Shown piece after piece: positions 37,748 through 46,579 of a DNA stretch of 64,000 bases (position 1 is its first letter; every line of letters starts with the position of its first letter). The translations under genes were made by a program, and so were the position numbers. A model generated the notes under the pieces. That model made no database searches and had not been told where the DNA came from. It worked only from the letters and a program-made list of their open reading frames with translations. The DNA comes from Clostridiales bacterium (lineage in GTDB: Bacteria; Bacillota; Clostridia; Oscillospirales; Oscillospiraceae): assembly GCA_004554585.1 (NCBI GenBank), contig SFLH01000015.1:1-64000 (forward strand). Direction: 5' to 3'.

Positions 37748-38292
37748 TGATGCAACAGGATATGCAGCAGATCCTCTTTACCCAGGAGCAGGTGGCCGCC
37801 CGCGTGCGGGAAATGGCCGCCCAGATCTCCCAGGATTACGCCGGTAAGACCCCCCTGGTGGTGGGCATTCTCCGGGGCAGCTTCATCTTCATGGCCGACC
37901 TGGTGCGGGCCATGGAGGTCCCCCTGACCCTGGACTTTATGGTCGCCTCCTCCTATGGGGCGGGCACCGTCAGCTCGGGAAAGGTGAAGATCAGCCTGGA
38001 CCTGCAGGAGGACATCGCCGGCCGGGACGTGCTGCTGGTGGAGGACATCCTGGACACGGGCAACACCCTGTCCAAGCTGGTGGCCGAGCTGAAGAGCCGC
38101 CGGCCGGCCTCCCTGAAGCTGTGCGTGCTACTGGACAAACCCGAGCGGCGCACCAAGCCCATCGAGGCCGACTACGTGGGCTTCACCATCCCCGACGCCT
38201 TCGTGGTGGGCTGCGGCCTGGACTACAACCAGCTCTACCGCCAGCTGCCCTACATCGGCATTCTCAAACCCAGCGTCTATGAGCACCCTTGA
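37744..38292 (+). CDS. hpt: Hypoxanthine phosphoribosyltransferase
   Basis: A 182-residue purine-salvage enzyme. The PRPP-binding motif is VLLVEDILDTGNTL, with GILRGSFIFMADL near the middle and the purine-binding C-terminus FVVGCGLDYNQLYRQLPYIG. The start is one of three consecutive ATGs; 37744 overlaps tilS and has GGAAAGG upstream. tilS-hpt-ftsH is the conserved firmicute order. Confidence 0.95.
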   Translation: MMMQQDMQQILFTQEQVAARVREMAAQISQDYAGKTPLVVGILRGSFIFMADLVRAMEVPLTLDFMVASSYGAGTVSSGKVKISLDLQEDIAGRDVLLVEDILDTGNTLSKLVAELKSRRPASLKLCVLLDKPERRTKPIEADYVGFTIPDAFVVGCGLDYNQLYRQLPYIGILKPSVYEHP

Positions 38293-38358
38293 GCCCGGCC
38301 CTGCCCCGCTCAGGCATCCCGCGGCCCCTGCCGGGCCGTTAGAAGGAGTGACTTCTCT

Positions 38359-40389
38359 TTGAAACAAAACGCCAATCCCTTTCGTGGCTTGCTGCTGATG
38401 ATCTGTGTCCTGGCCCTGGTATTCTTCGCCACCAGCATCTTCCGCACCACCACCCACCAGACCAACTACACCTACGCTGACATTCGGGTGCTGCTGGAGG
38501 AGGAAAAGGTGGATAAGGTCCTGGTGGACGACGACTCGGTCACCCTCACCCTGAAGCAGCCCCAGAACGGCAGCCAGGTGGTGACCTATCCCATCTACAG
38601 CTTCCAGCTGTTCTACGACGACTTCAACGACCTCATCGTCCAGCAGCTCCACGACGGGATCATTTCCGACTACGACTACCCCGACAGCCCCTCTCCCGCC
38701 TGGCTTAGCACCATCCTCACCTGGGTGGTGGTGCTGGTGGTCATGGCCCTGCTGTGGTACTTCCTCTTCCTGCGCCGCAGCCAGGGGGGTGGCGGCCCCT
38801 CGGCCGCCCAGTTCGGCAAGGCCCGGGCCAGAACCCTGGCCGAGTCCGGCCGGACGGTGACCTTTGCCGACGTGGCCGGCGCCGACGAGGAAAAGGAGGA
38901 ACTGGCCGAGGTGGTGGACTTCCTCCGCCAGCCCGCCCAGTACACCCAGCTGGGGGCCCGCATCCCCAAGGGCGTGCTCCTGGTGGGCCCCCCGGGCACC
39001 GGCAAGACCCTGTTGGCCCGGGCCGTGGCCGGGGAGGCCGGGTGCCAATACCTGTCCATCTCTGGCTCGGACTTTGTGGAGCTCTACGTGGGCGTGGGCG
39101 CCTCCCGGGTGCGGGACCTGTTTGACCAGGCCAAGAAGAGCGCCCCGGCCATCGTCTTCATCGACGAGATCGACGCCGTGGGCCGCCAGAGAGGCACCGG
39201 CTTGGGCGGCGGCCACGACGAGCGGGAGCAGACCCTGAACCAGCTGCTGGTGGAGATGGACGGCTTTGCCTCCAACGAGGGGGTCATCGTCCTGGCGGCC
39301 ACCAACCGGGCCGACATCTTGGACCCCGCCCTGCTGCGCCCCGGCCGGTTTGACCGACAAGTCTACGTGGGCCTGCCCGACATCAAGGGCCGGGAGGAGA
39401 TCCTCCGGGTCCACGCCCGGAACAAACCCCTGGCCGAGGATGTGGACCTGCACACCGTGGCCCAGGCCACCGTGGGCTTCACCGGCGCCGACTTGGAAAA
39501 CCTGCTCAACGAGGCCGCCCTGCTCTCCGCCCGGGAGAAGCGGCCCTACATCCGCATGGATGTGCTCCACGAGGCCATGCTGAAGGTCATCGCCGGCCCG
39601 GAGAAAAAGAGCCGGGTGGTGCCCGAGCACGCCAAAAAGCTCACCGCCTATCACGAGGCCGGCCACGCCGTGGTCATCCACGAGCTGAAGACCCAGGACC
39701 CCGTCCACCAGATCACCATCATTCCCCGGGGGCCCGCCGGCGGCCTGACCATCTCCCTGCCCGAGGAGGACCGGATGTACCAGTCCCGCCGGGAGTTGCA
39801 GGAGCGCATCTGCACCTGTCTGGGCGGCCGGGTGGCCGAGCAGCTGGTGCTGGGGGACATCTCCACCGGCGCCTCCAACGACCTGCAGACGGCCACGTCC
39901 ATCGCCCGCAGCATGGTGATGAAGTACGGCATGAGCGACCGCCTGGGGGCCATCTCCTACGACAGCGACCAGGAGGTCTTCATCGGCCGCAGCATGTCCC
40001 AGGCCCGGGCTTACTCGGAAGAGGTGGCCGGGCTCATCGACGAGGAGATCAAGGCCCTGCTGGACAGCGCCTATGCCCGCTGCCAGGAGATTCTCTCCCA
40101 GCACCAGGAGGAGCTGGAGCGCACCGCCCAGTACCTGTTAGAGTTTGAGACCATGTCCGCCGAGGACTTCAAGCTGGTCTTTGACGACCCCGACGCCCTG
40201 GAGCGCCGGAAGGCCGAGGAGCGGGTGCGCCGCCTGCGGGCCGCCGAGGAAGCAGCCGCCGAACAGGCCCGCCTCCAGGCCGAGCAGGAGGCGGAAGCCG
40301 CCCGGCGGCGCCAGGCCGCCGAGGAGATCCTCAACGGCCCCGCCCAGGAGGAAGCGGAGGAAAAGCCCCAGAACCCCGATCCCTTCTAA
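38359..40389 (+). CDS. ftsH: ATP-dependent membrane zinc protease FtsH
   Basis: A 676-residue membrane AAA protease. Helices at about 10-28 and 115-135 flank an extracytoplasmic domain. Walker A is GPPGTGKT and Walker B is IVFIDEIDAVGRQ. The second region of homology is ATNRADILDPALLRPGRFDR, the zinc site HEAGH and the later metal ligand sits in STGASNDLQ. The C-terminus has a Glu/Ala/Arg coiled-coil-like stretch. TTG 38359 is the start, with AGAAGGAGTGA upstream. Confidence 0.97.
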   Translation: MKQNANPFRGLLLMICVLALVFFATSIFRTTTHQTNYTYADIRVLLEEEKVDKVLVDDDSVTLTLKQPQNGSQVVTYPIYSFQLFYDDFNDLIVQQLHDGIISDYDYPDSPSPAWLSTILTWVVVLVVMALLWYFLFLRRSQGGGGPSAAQFGKARARTLAESGRTVTFADVAGADEEKEELAEVVDFLRQPAQYTQLGARIPKGVLLVGPPGTGKTLLARAVAGEAGCQYLSISGSDFVELYVGVGASRVRDLFDQAKKSAPAIVFIDEIDAVGRQRGTGLGGGHDEREQTLNQLLVEMDGFASNEGVIVLAATNRADILDPALLRPGRFDRQVYVGLPDIKGREEILRVHARNKPLAEDVDLHTVAQATVGFTGADLENLLNEAALLSAREKRPYIRMDVLHEAMLKVIAGPEKKSRVVPEHAKKLTAYHEAGHAVVIHELKTQDPVHQITIIPRGPAGGLTISLPEEDRMYQSRRELQERICTCLGGRVAEQLVLGDISTGASNDLQTATSIARSMVMKYGMSDRLGAISYDSDQEVFIGRSMSQARAYSEEVAGLIDEEIKALLDSAYARCQEILSQHQEELERTAQYLLEFETMSAEDFKLVFDDPDALERRKAEERVRRLRAAEEAAAEQARLQAEQEAEAARRRQAAEEILNGPAQEEAEEKPQNPDPF

Positions 40390-40412
40390 TCCCTCGCTCC
40401 CCAACAGAAACC

Positions 40413-40455
40413 AAGCCCCTGCGGCCGAGCATCCCTCCGCCGCAGGGGCTTTCCT
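40413..40455 (+). terminator. Terminator after ftsH
   Basis: A 13-bp stem AAGCCCCTGCGGC / GCCGCAGGGGCTT with a 13-nt loop, followed by TTCCTTAT. The T run is short. Confidence 0.7.
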
Positions 40456-40532
40456 TATGCATAGAGGGACCCAGGAATCCAAGTGCCCAGGCACCAAGGT
40501 ACCTGCCCACTCCGCGCCGACAGGCACAAAAG

Positions 40533-40722
40533 GCGTCGCAGACTTCTGGTCCTCGCAAGGGACGGAATAAGATTTAATCTATTTTTCCCCCGGCTCCGCC
40601 GGGGGAAAATACTTCTCAGCCGCAAGTGTGCCCACCCGGCCGCATGCGGCCGGGTGGGCGCGCGCAGTCGGCTGCAACCCCTGCACCAATTTTGGGAGCC
40701 CAGCGGAGCGGGTCCAAAAATT
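40533..40722 (+). repeat. Structured intergenic repeat, copy A
   Basis: A 190-bp element that matches copy B (50044-50233) along its length. It contains successive hairpins: TTTTCCCCCGG / CCGGGGGAAAA (40583-40609), a GC-rich palindrome with 14-bp arms GCCCACCCGGCCGC / GCGGCCGGGTGGGC around AT, and a final stem TTTTGG... CCC-AGCGGAGC-GGG ...CCAAAA. Arms differ between the copies in ways that keep pairing, which suggests selection for RNA or DNA structure. No ORF is visible. The 80 bases before it (40453-40532) hold nothing that I recognise. Confidence 0.8.
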
Positions 40723-40729
40723 CTAACAG

Positions 40730-40773
40730 CAGAACGCCTGCGTCAGGTGGAAGGTCCCGACGCAGGCGTTCTG
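40730..40773 (-). terminator. Hairpin after the GABA operon, probable terminator
   Basis: A perfect 15-bp stem CAGAACGCCTGCGTC / GACGCAGGCGTTCTG lies 45 bases after the permease stop on the minus strand. A T-rich stretch follows only after about ten bases, so termination efficiency is uncertain. Confidence 0.55.
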
Positions 40774-40817
40774 CCGTATCAGTGAGTAAGGAGAAATCAG
40801 GGATGGAATTTTGGGAG

Positions 40818-42266
40818 TCAGTTTGCCATGGTGGAGAACATACTGGCAGCACGCTGCTCCTTGGGCACCGCACGCCGCTCCCCGGCGCTGGCCAGGAAGA
40901 GCAGCAGGCCAATGGCCATCCAGATCAGATAGAGGACCAGGGCCAGGTTGCCCATGTAGCAGGGGGAGGTGGGGATGAAGAACATCACCCAGATCACCAG
41001 CATCACCAGGCCGCCAAACCAGGCGGTAGGGGTGCCGCCGAGGATGCGGTAGGGACGCTTCAGGTCCGGCTCGGTCTTGCGCAGCCGGATCAGGCAGAAG
41101 CAGGTCAGACCCCAGGAGGTCAGACAAGCCGTGCCGGTAAAGGAGGTCAGGGGGTCAATGAGACCAATGCCCAGGAAGGGACCCACCAGAGACAGGATGA
41201 AGCACAGCATGACGCCGTTGGTGGGCACGCCCGTTTTGGGATTCTGCTTGGCCAGCGCCTTGGGCACCAGGTTGGCCCGGGCCAGACACATCAGCAGCCG
41301 GGGAGCGGCCACAAAGAAGCCGTTCCAGGTGGTCAGCAGACCGGCCAGGGTGCCGATGAGGATGACCACATACAGGACCTGACCCATGGTGCCCTCATAG
41401 ACCCCGCGGAAGAGGTTGGACACGGCAGGGGTTTCCACGCCCACGAATTCCTGCCAGGGCATGGCGCCGCCCAGGATGAACAGGACGATGGCGTAGAAGA
41501 TGGCTGCCACGGTCACGGCCATGACCACGGCCTTGCCTACGTCCTTCACGTCGCCGTCGGAATCCTCCACGGCCTGGGGGATGGTCTCGAAGCCGCACAT
41601 GAAGAAGGGGGCCGAGGTCATAATGGCCAGCACGCCGCCCAGCATGCTCTTGTGGTTGGCGTTGTTGATGTTCTCGTAAACGGGCTGGAGGTTGCCCATG
41701 TCAAACTTCAGCAGGCCGCAGACGATGGCGATGACCGCCGCTGCCAGCAGGATGACCACCATCAGCTTCTGGAACCCGGCGGCGGAGGCCGCGCCCTTGA
41801 TGTTCATGAAGGTGATGATGGCGGCCACCACAACGCCGATGATGATGCCGCCCAGGTAGATGTCGCCGCCGTTGAGACTGTATAACGGGGCGCCGCTCTT
41901 GATGCCCGGGATGAGCATGGTCAGGATGTCGGTGACGTAAATGGCCTCCCAGGGGAGCATACAGGCAAAGGCGCCGAAGCAGGCCCAGCCGGATATGATG
42001 GAGGCCACCTCGCCGAAGGCACGGTAGGCGAAGGCTGCGCCGCCGCCGGCCACCGGGAGCATGGGGGTCAGTTCGCAGTAGCAAAGGGCCACGGGGACCA
42101 TGATGATAATGACCATCAGATAGCCCACGGCCGCCGGGATGGGGCCGCCGCTGTTGGCCATCCAGCGGTTCAGGGACAGGGCCCAGCCCACGCCCACGAT
42201 GGCGCCAAAGCCAATGGCAAAAAAGTCAAAGGGGTTGAGGCCCTTTTGGGCAGAATTGGTACTCAT
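40818..42266 (-). CDS. APC-family amino acid permease, probably for 4-aminobutyrate
   Basis: A 482-residue permease of the amino acid-polyamine-organocation superfamily with about 12 helices. The N-terminal FAIGFGAIVGVGWALSLNRW carries the Gly-rich unwound helix 1 of the substrate site, and CYCELTPMLPVAGGGAAFAYRAFG is the helix 2-3 signature. It is the last gene of the GABA operon, so GABA is the likely substrate; related permeases also carry glutamate or lysine derivatives. AAAGGAGAGAG precedes the start. Confidence 0.9.
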   Translation of the reverse strand: MSTNSAQKGLNPFDFFAIGFGAIVGVGWALSLNRWMANSGGPIPAAVGYLMVIIIMVPVALCYCELTPMLPVAGGGAAFAYRAFGEVASIISGWACFGAFACMLPWEAIYVTDILTMLIPGIKSGAPLYSLNGGDIYLGGIIIGVVVAAIITFMNIKGAASAAGFQKLMVVILLAAAVIAIVCGLLKFDMGNLQPVYENINNANHKSMLGGVLAIMTSAPFFMCGFETIPQAVEDSDGDVKDVGKAVVMAVTVAAIFYAIVLFILGGAMPWQEFVGVETPAVSNLFRGVYEGTMGQVLYVVILIGTLAGLLTTWNGFFVAAPRLLMCLARANLVPKALAKQNPKTGVPTNGVMLCFILSLVGPFLGIGLIDPLTSFTGTACLTSWGLTCFCLIRLRKTEPDLKRPYRILGGTPTAWFGGLVMLVIWVMFFIPTSPCYMGNLALVLYLIWMAIGLLLFLASAGERRAVPKEQRAASMFSTMAN

Positions 42267-42330
42267 AGACTCTCTCCTTTATTTAAGATGAGGGTGCATC
42301 GATCTCCTTTGTTCCAACCAAAGTAGGAAT

Positions 42331-43686
42331 TTATTTCGTGCAGGTGCGGATGGCGTTCTCCAGGATGTCCAGGCCGCACTCCAGCTGCTCGTCGGTGATG
42401 GTCAGGGGTGCCAGGAAGCGGACCACCTGGCCCCAGCGGCCGGCGTTCTCAATCATCAGGCCGTTGCGGGCACATTCCTGCACCAGGGCATTGACCAGCT
42501 CGCCGTTGGGCTCCTTGGTGGCGGGGTCCTTGACGAACTCCAGGCCCAGCATGGCGCCCAGACCACGGACGTTGCCCAGCACGGGGAATTCCTTCTGCCA
42601 CTGGGCGCAGCGGGCCAGCACCTTCTGGCCGATCTCCTGAGACCGGGCGGCCAGGTTGTCCCGCTCCATGATCTCGATGGTCTTCAGGGCAGCGGCGCAG
42701 GAGAGGGGGTTGCCGCAGAAGGTGCCGCCCACGGTGCCGGCGGGGATGCCCTCCATGATCTCCTTGCGGGCGATGATGGCGCTGATGGGCATACCGGCGG
42801 CGATGGACTTGGCGGTGGCCAGGATGTCGGGGGCGCAGCCGGCTTCCTTCCAGTACTCGGAGGCAAACATCTTGCCGGTGCGGCAGAAGCCGGACTGGAC
42901 CTCGTCGGCGATGAGGAGGATGCCGTGGTCATCACAGATCTTCCGCAGGGCCTTGACGAAGGGGATGGGGGCGGGGATGAAGCCGCCTTCGCCCTGGAGG
43001 GGCTCCAGGATGATGGCCGCCACCTGGTTGGCGGGGGTGGCCTCCTCAAAGAGGTTCTGGATGCTCTGCAGGCAGTAGGCGATGGTCTCGTCCTCGTTCA
43101 TGTTGCCGGGGCTGCGGTAGAAGTAGGGGAACTCCGCCCGATACACGCCGGTGGCCAGGGGGCCCATGTCGGTGGCGTAGGCCTTCTTGGCGGTCATGGT
43201 CATGGTCAGCAGGGTGCGGCCGTGGAAGGCACCGGTGAAGGTGATGATGTTGGGGCGCTTGGTGTAGCCCCGGGCCACCTTGACGGCGTTCTCGTCGGCC
43301 TCGGCGCCGGAGTTGGCAAAGAAGGCCTTCTTCTCCTCCCCCTGGACGGGGGCGATCTGGGCCAGCTTTTCCGCCAGGGCCACATAGCCCTCATGGGTGA
43401 CGATGTTGAACATGCCGTGGAAGAACTTGTCGGCCTGCTCCTTGACGGCGGCAATAATCTCGGGGTGGGAGTAGCCGATGTTCAGCACGCCCACGCCGCC
43501 GATCCAGTCCAGGAAGCGGTTGCCGTCCAGGTCCTCGATCATGGCGCCTTCGCCCCGGGCGATGGCCACGGGATAGACGCAGCGGATGGCGGAGGGGACC
43601 GCCTGGGCCCGGCGGTCGATGAGGGCCTTGGCCTTGGGGCCGGGGAGGGTGTCGGTGACGATCTGAGGCAGAGAAGTACGCAGCAT
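42331..43686 (-). CDS. gabT: 4-aminobutyrate aminotransferase
   Basis: A 451-residue class-III PLP aminotransferase that converts GABA and 2-oxoglutarate to succinate semialdehyde and glutamate. Features are NSGAEADENAVKVAR (PLP phosphate site), FTGAFHGRT, IADEVQSGFCRTGK with D261, and the PLP lysine K293 in ATAKSIAAGMP. Start 43686 has AAAGGA upstream at good distance. It is fifth in the sigma-54 operon, where it would make the substrate of the neighbouring dehydrogenase. Confidence 0.93.
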   Translation of the reverse strand: MLRTSLPQIVTDTLPGPKAKALIDRRAQAVPSAIRCVYPVAIARGEGAMIEDLDGNRFLDWIGGVGVLNIGYSHPEIIAAVKEQADKFFHGMFNIVTHEGYVALAEKLAQIAPVQGEEKKAFFANSGAEADENAVKVARGYTKRPNIITFTGAFHGRTLLTMTMTAKKAYATDMGPLATGVYRAEFPYFYRSPGNMNEDETIAYCLQSIQNLFEEATPANQVAAIILEPLQGEGGFIPAPIPFVKALRKICDDHGILLIADEVQSGFCRTGKMFASEYWKEAGCAPDILATAKSIAAGMPISAIIARKEIMEGIPAGTVGGTFCGNPLSCAAALKTIEIMERDNLAARSQEIGQKVLARCAQWQKEFPVLGNVRGLGAMLGLEFVKDPATKEPNGELVNALVQECARNGLMIENAGRWGQVVRFLAPLTITDEQLECGLDILENAIRTCTK

Positions 43687-43722
43687 AGTCTTCAAGTCCT
43701 TTCTGTTTGATATTTGGGTCCC

Positions 43723-44835
43723 TTAGTACAGGGCACGATAAATCGCAAAGATCTGGTCCCGGGAGAGGGGGACGAAGTTGTTGGCCAGCAGGCGCTGCTG
43801 GTTCTCGATGACGGAGTCGGTGAAGGCGTCGATCTCTTCCTCCTTCATGCCGTACTCGTGCAGGGCCTTCTTGGGCAGCAGGCAGGAGAGGAGCTTTTCC
43901 AGCTCGGCAAAGACCTCACCAGGCTGGCAGCCCAGGCGCTGGGCCAGGAAGGCACTCAGCTGGGCGATGGCCCCGTCGGTGCGCACAGACAGATACATCT
44001 TCATGACGCCGGTGAACATGGCGTAATTGGACTCCCCGTGGGGCACGTGATACACCGCTCCCAGAGGATAACTCAGGGCATGGACGGCGGCGCAGCCGGC
44101 GTTGCCGAAGGCGATGCCCGCGTAGCAGCTGGCCAGCAGGAACTGGGGCAGCAGGTCCATGCGGGCCTCGGGGCCCTGGTCCCGGATGGCCTGGTAGCCG
44201 GAGATGATCCAGTCGATGGCCTGATAGCCAAAGAGCTTGGTAAAGTCGTTGGCCTTGGGGGACAGGCTGGACTCGATGGCGTGGATGAGGGCGTCGATGG
44301 AGCTGGTGGCAAAGACCGAGAAAGGCAGGCCCTTGAGCAGCTCCGGGATGAGGACGGCCTGATCGGCATACATGCAGTCGGCGGCCAGCCCCTTCTTGGT
44401 GTTGCGGGAGAGCAGGGCCAGGATGGCGATGTTGGTCACCTCGCTGCCGGTGCCGCAGGTGGTGGGCACCAGCACCAGCTCCTTGTCCTTTTCCGGGGGG
44501 ATCTTGCCGTCATACAGGTCCAGGATGGGGGTGACGGTCTTGAGAATGAGGATCTTGGCGATGTCCAGGACTGCGCCGCCGCCCACGGCGATGATGCGCT
44601 TGACGTCCTTGGGCATGTCCCGGTAGATGGCCTCCACCATCTCATCGGAGGGCTCGCCCAGGCCGTATTTCTCCTGGAAAAGGACGGGGCAGGGCAGGTC
44701 CAGGGGGCCGAAATAGGGGTTGTAGAGGAAGTCGTTGGTGAGAATCAGGTCCTGGGGGCCCAGCTGATAGGCCTTGGCAAAGTCCCCGCAGGAGGCGAAG
44801 GACTCGATGACGGGATGAACGGCAAACTGCGACAT
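43723..44835 (-). CDS. 4hbD: Iron-type alcohol dehydrogenase, 4-hydroxybutyrate dehydrogenase
   Basis: A 370-residue group III (Fe-dependent) alcohol dehydrogenase. The NAD-binding region is AVGGGAVLDIAK, then TTCGTGSEVTN. Metal ligands are in FGNAGCAAVHALSYPLG and YHVPHGESNY. In this operon it would reduce succinate semialdehyde to 4-hydroxybutyrate. Family alone does not fix the substrate; the neighbours do. AAGGGAGG precedes ATG. Confidence 0.9.
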   Translation of the reverse strand: MSQFAVHPVIESFASCGDFAKAYQLGPQDLILTNDFLYNPYFGPLDLPCPVLFQEKYGLGEPSDEMVEAIYRDMPKDVKRIIAVGGGAVLDIAKILILKTVTPILDLYDGKIPPEKDKELVLVPTTCGTGSEVTNIAILALLSRNTKKGLAADCMYADQAVLIPELLKGLPFSVFATSSIDALIHAIESSLSPKANDFTKLFGYQAIDWIISGYQAIRDQGPEARMDLLPQFLLASCYAGIAFGNAGCAAVHALSYPLGAVYHVPHGESNYAMFTGVMKMYLSVRTDGAIAQLSAFLAQRLGCQPGEVFAELEKLLSCLLPKKALHEYGMKEEEIDAFTDSVIENQQRLLANNFVPLSRDQIFAIYRALY

Positions 44836-44938
44836 GTGTAAATACCTCCCTTTTTTTCAAAAATAAGACAGATTTTGGGCGCACGGAACCAGGGCCGACC
44901 GGAAGCCGGCCCTTTTGGGCCCGGTGCAGATAGATGGC

Positions 44939-46237
44939 TCAGTAATCTCTGGGGTAGCGGCGGCGGAACTCCTCCCGCAGGGCGTCCCGGAAGTCGGGGT
45001 GGGCGATGGCGATGAGCTCTTCCGCCCGCTGGCGCAGGCTCTTGCCCCGCAGCTGGGCGATGCCGTACTCGGTGATGACGTAGTTGACGTCGTTGCGGGT
45101 GGTGGTCACAGCGGAGCCCCGGTCCAGGAAGGGGACGATCTTGGAGATCTTGCCCTTGCCGGTGGTGGAGGGCATGGCCATGATGGCCCGGCCGCCCTTG
45201 CTCATGTTGGCCCCCCGGACAAAGTCGATCTGGCCGCCCACGCCGGAGATCTGCCGCAGGCCGGCGGAGGTGGAGACCACCTGACCCATGAGGTCGATCT
45301 GGACGCAGGAGTTGATGGAGACCAGGTTGTCGTTCTGGGCGATGACGTAGGGGTCGTTGACATACTGGACCGGGTACATGGCCACGGCGGGGTTGTTGTC
45401 CACGTAGTCATACAGCCGGCGGGTGCCCATGAGGAAGGTGGCCACGCTCTTGCCCTTGTGGAGGGTCTTGGCCTGGTTGGTGATGACCCCGGCCTCGGCC
45501 AGCTCCACCACCCCGTCGGAGAACATCTCCGTGTGGATGCCCAGGTCGTTCTTCTCCTTCAGGAAGAGCAGGACGGCGTCGGGGATGGCCCCGATGCCCA
45601 GCTGGAGGGTGTCGCCGTCTTTCACCAGCTTGGCCACGTTCTGGCCGATGGCCCGCTCCACGTCGCTGATTTTAGGGGGAGCCAGCTCGATGACGGGGGT
45701 GTGGGCCTCCACGATGCGGTGCATCTGGGTGACATGGAGGAAGCAGTCGCCCAGGGTGCGGGGCATGTTCTGGTTGACCTGGGCGATGACCAGGTCGGCC
45801 TCCTCGGCAGCGGTCTTGGTGTAGTCCACGCTCACCCCCAGGCTGCAGTAGCCGTGCTCATCCGGGGGAGAGACCTGGATCATGGCCACGTTGGGGTGCA
45901 GGTGGTCCCGCAGCAGGGCGGGGATTTCGGAGAAATAGACGGGGGTGAAGTCCGCCCGGCCCTCCGAGGCGGCGGCCCGGGTGGAGGCCCCCAGGAAAAA
46001 GCTGTTGTGGTGGAAGTTGTGGTCATACTCGGGCTTGCAGTACTCGGCCTTGCCCATGGCCACCATGTGGATGATCTCCACATGTTCATATTGGGCGGCG
46101 TTGGCCACCATGGCGTCCAGCAGGAGAGAGGGCTCGCCCGTGGCGTGGGCCACCACCACCCGGTCCCCGGAGCGAATGGACCGGACGGCCTCCTGGGGGG
46201 CGCAGAGATGTTCTTGATACCAGGTTTTCCAATCCAT
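44939..46237 (-). CDS. abfT: 4-hydroxybutyrate CoA-transferase
   Basis: A 432-residue acetyl-CoA hydrolase/transferase-family enzyme. The CoA-accepting glutamate is E237 in GIHTEMFSDG, and the family motif GVGGQIDFVRGANMSKGG follows later. It moves CoA from acetyl- or butyryl-CoA to 4-hydroxybutyrate. A second enzyme of this family lies at 60.8 kb. AAAAAGGAGGG precedes the ATG. Confidence 0.93.
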   Translation of the reverse strand: MDWKTWYQEHLCAPQEAVRSIRSGDRVVVAHATGEPSLLLDAMVANAAQYEHVEIIHMVAMGKAEYCKPEYDHNFHHNSFFLGASTRAAASEGRADFTPVYFSEIPALLRDHLHPNVAMIQVSPPDEHGYCSLGVSVDYTKTAAEEADLVIAQVNQNMPRTLGDCFLHVTQMHRIVEAHTPVIELAPPKISDVERAIGQNVAKLVKDGDTLQLGIGAIPDAVLLFLKEKNDLGIHTEMFSDGVVELAEAGVITNQAKTLHKGKSVATFLMGTRRLYDYVDNNPAVAMYPVQYVNDPYVIAQNDNLVSINSCVQIDLMGQVVSTSAGLRQISGVGGQIDFVRGANMSKGGRAIMAMPSTTGKGKISKIVPFLDRGSAVTTTRNDVNYVITEYGIAQLRGKSLRQRAEELIAIAHPDFRDALREEFRRRYPRDY

Positions 46238-46256
46238 GGAAAATCCCTCCTTTTTC

Positions 46257-46544
46257 TTATGCTCCCTGCCGGGCCCGGGTCATGAGTGCCCGGGCCTCGG
46301 CCAGCAGAGAGTCGTTGACGGTGTGGACCAAGATGACCTCCTTGAGCTCTGGCAGCAGGGGCATCAGCTGCCCCTCGATGAGGGTCTCGTTGGTCATGTT
46401 GGCGGCGGGACAGCCGGCGCATTGGCCCAGCATCCGCAGGCGGAGAATGCCGTTTTCATAGCCCACCAGGGCCACGTCGCCTCCGTGGGCGCGCAGGGCA
46501 GGGCGGACCAGTTCGTCCAACAGTTGTTCCAGCTTGGCAGTCAT
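46257..46544 (-). CDS. NifU C-terminal-domain Fe-S scaffold-like protein
   Basis: A 95-residue single-domain protein. VRPALRAHGGDVALVGYENGILRL (outline) and the cluster-binding pair in LGQCAGCPAA match the NifU/NfuA C-terminal domain, which carries or delivers Fe-S clusters. It is encoded between the dehydratase and the CoA-transferase, both separated by short gaps. The dehydratase needs a [4Fe-4S] cluster, so a dedicated delivery role is plausible but inferred only from position. Confidence 0.88.
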   Translation of the reverse strand: MTAKLEQLLDELVRPALRAHGGDVALVGYENGILRLRMLGQCAGCPAANMTNETLIEGQLMPLLPELKEVILVHTVNDSLLAEARALMTRARQGA

Positions 46545-46579
46545 CTTGCAGTCCTCCTTGTTGTCTTTGGAATGGTGGA

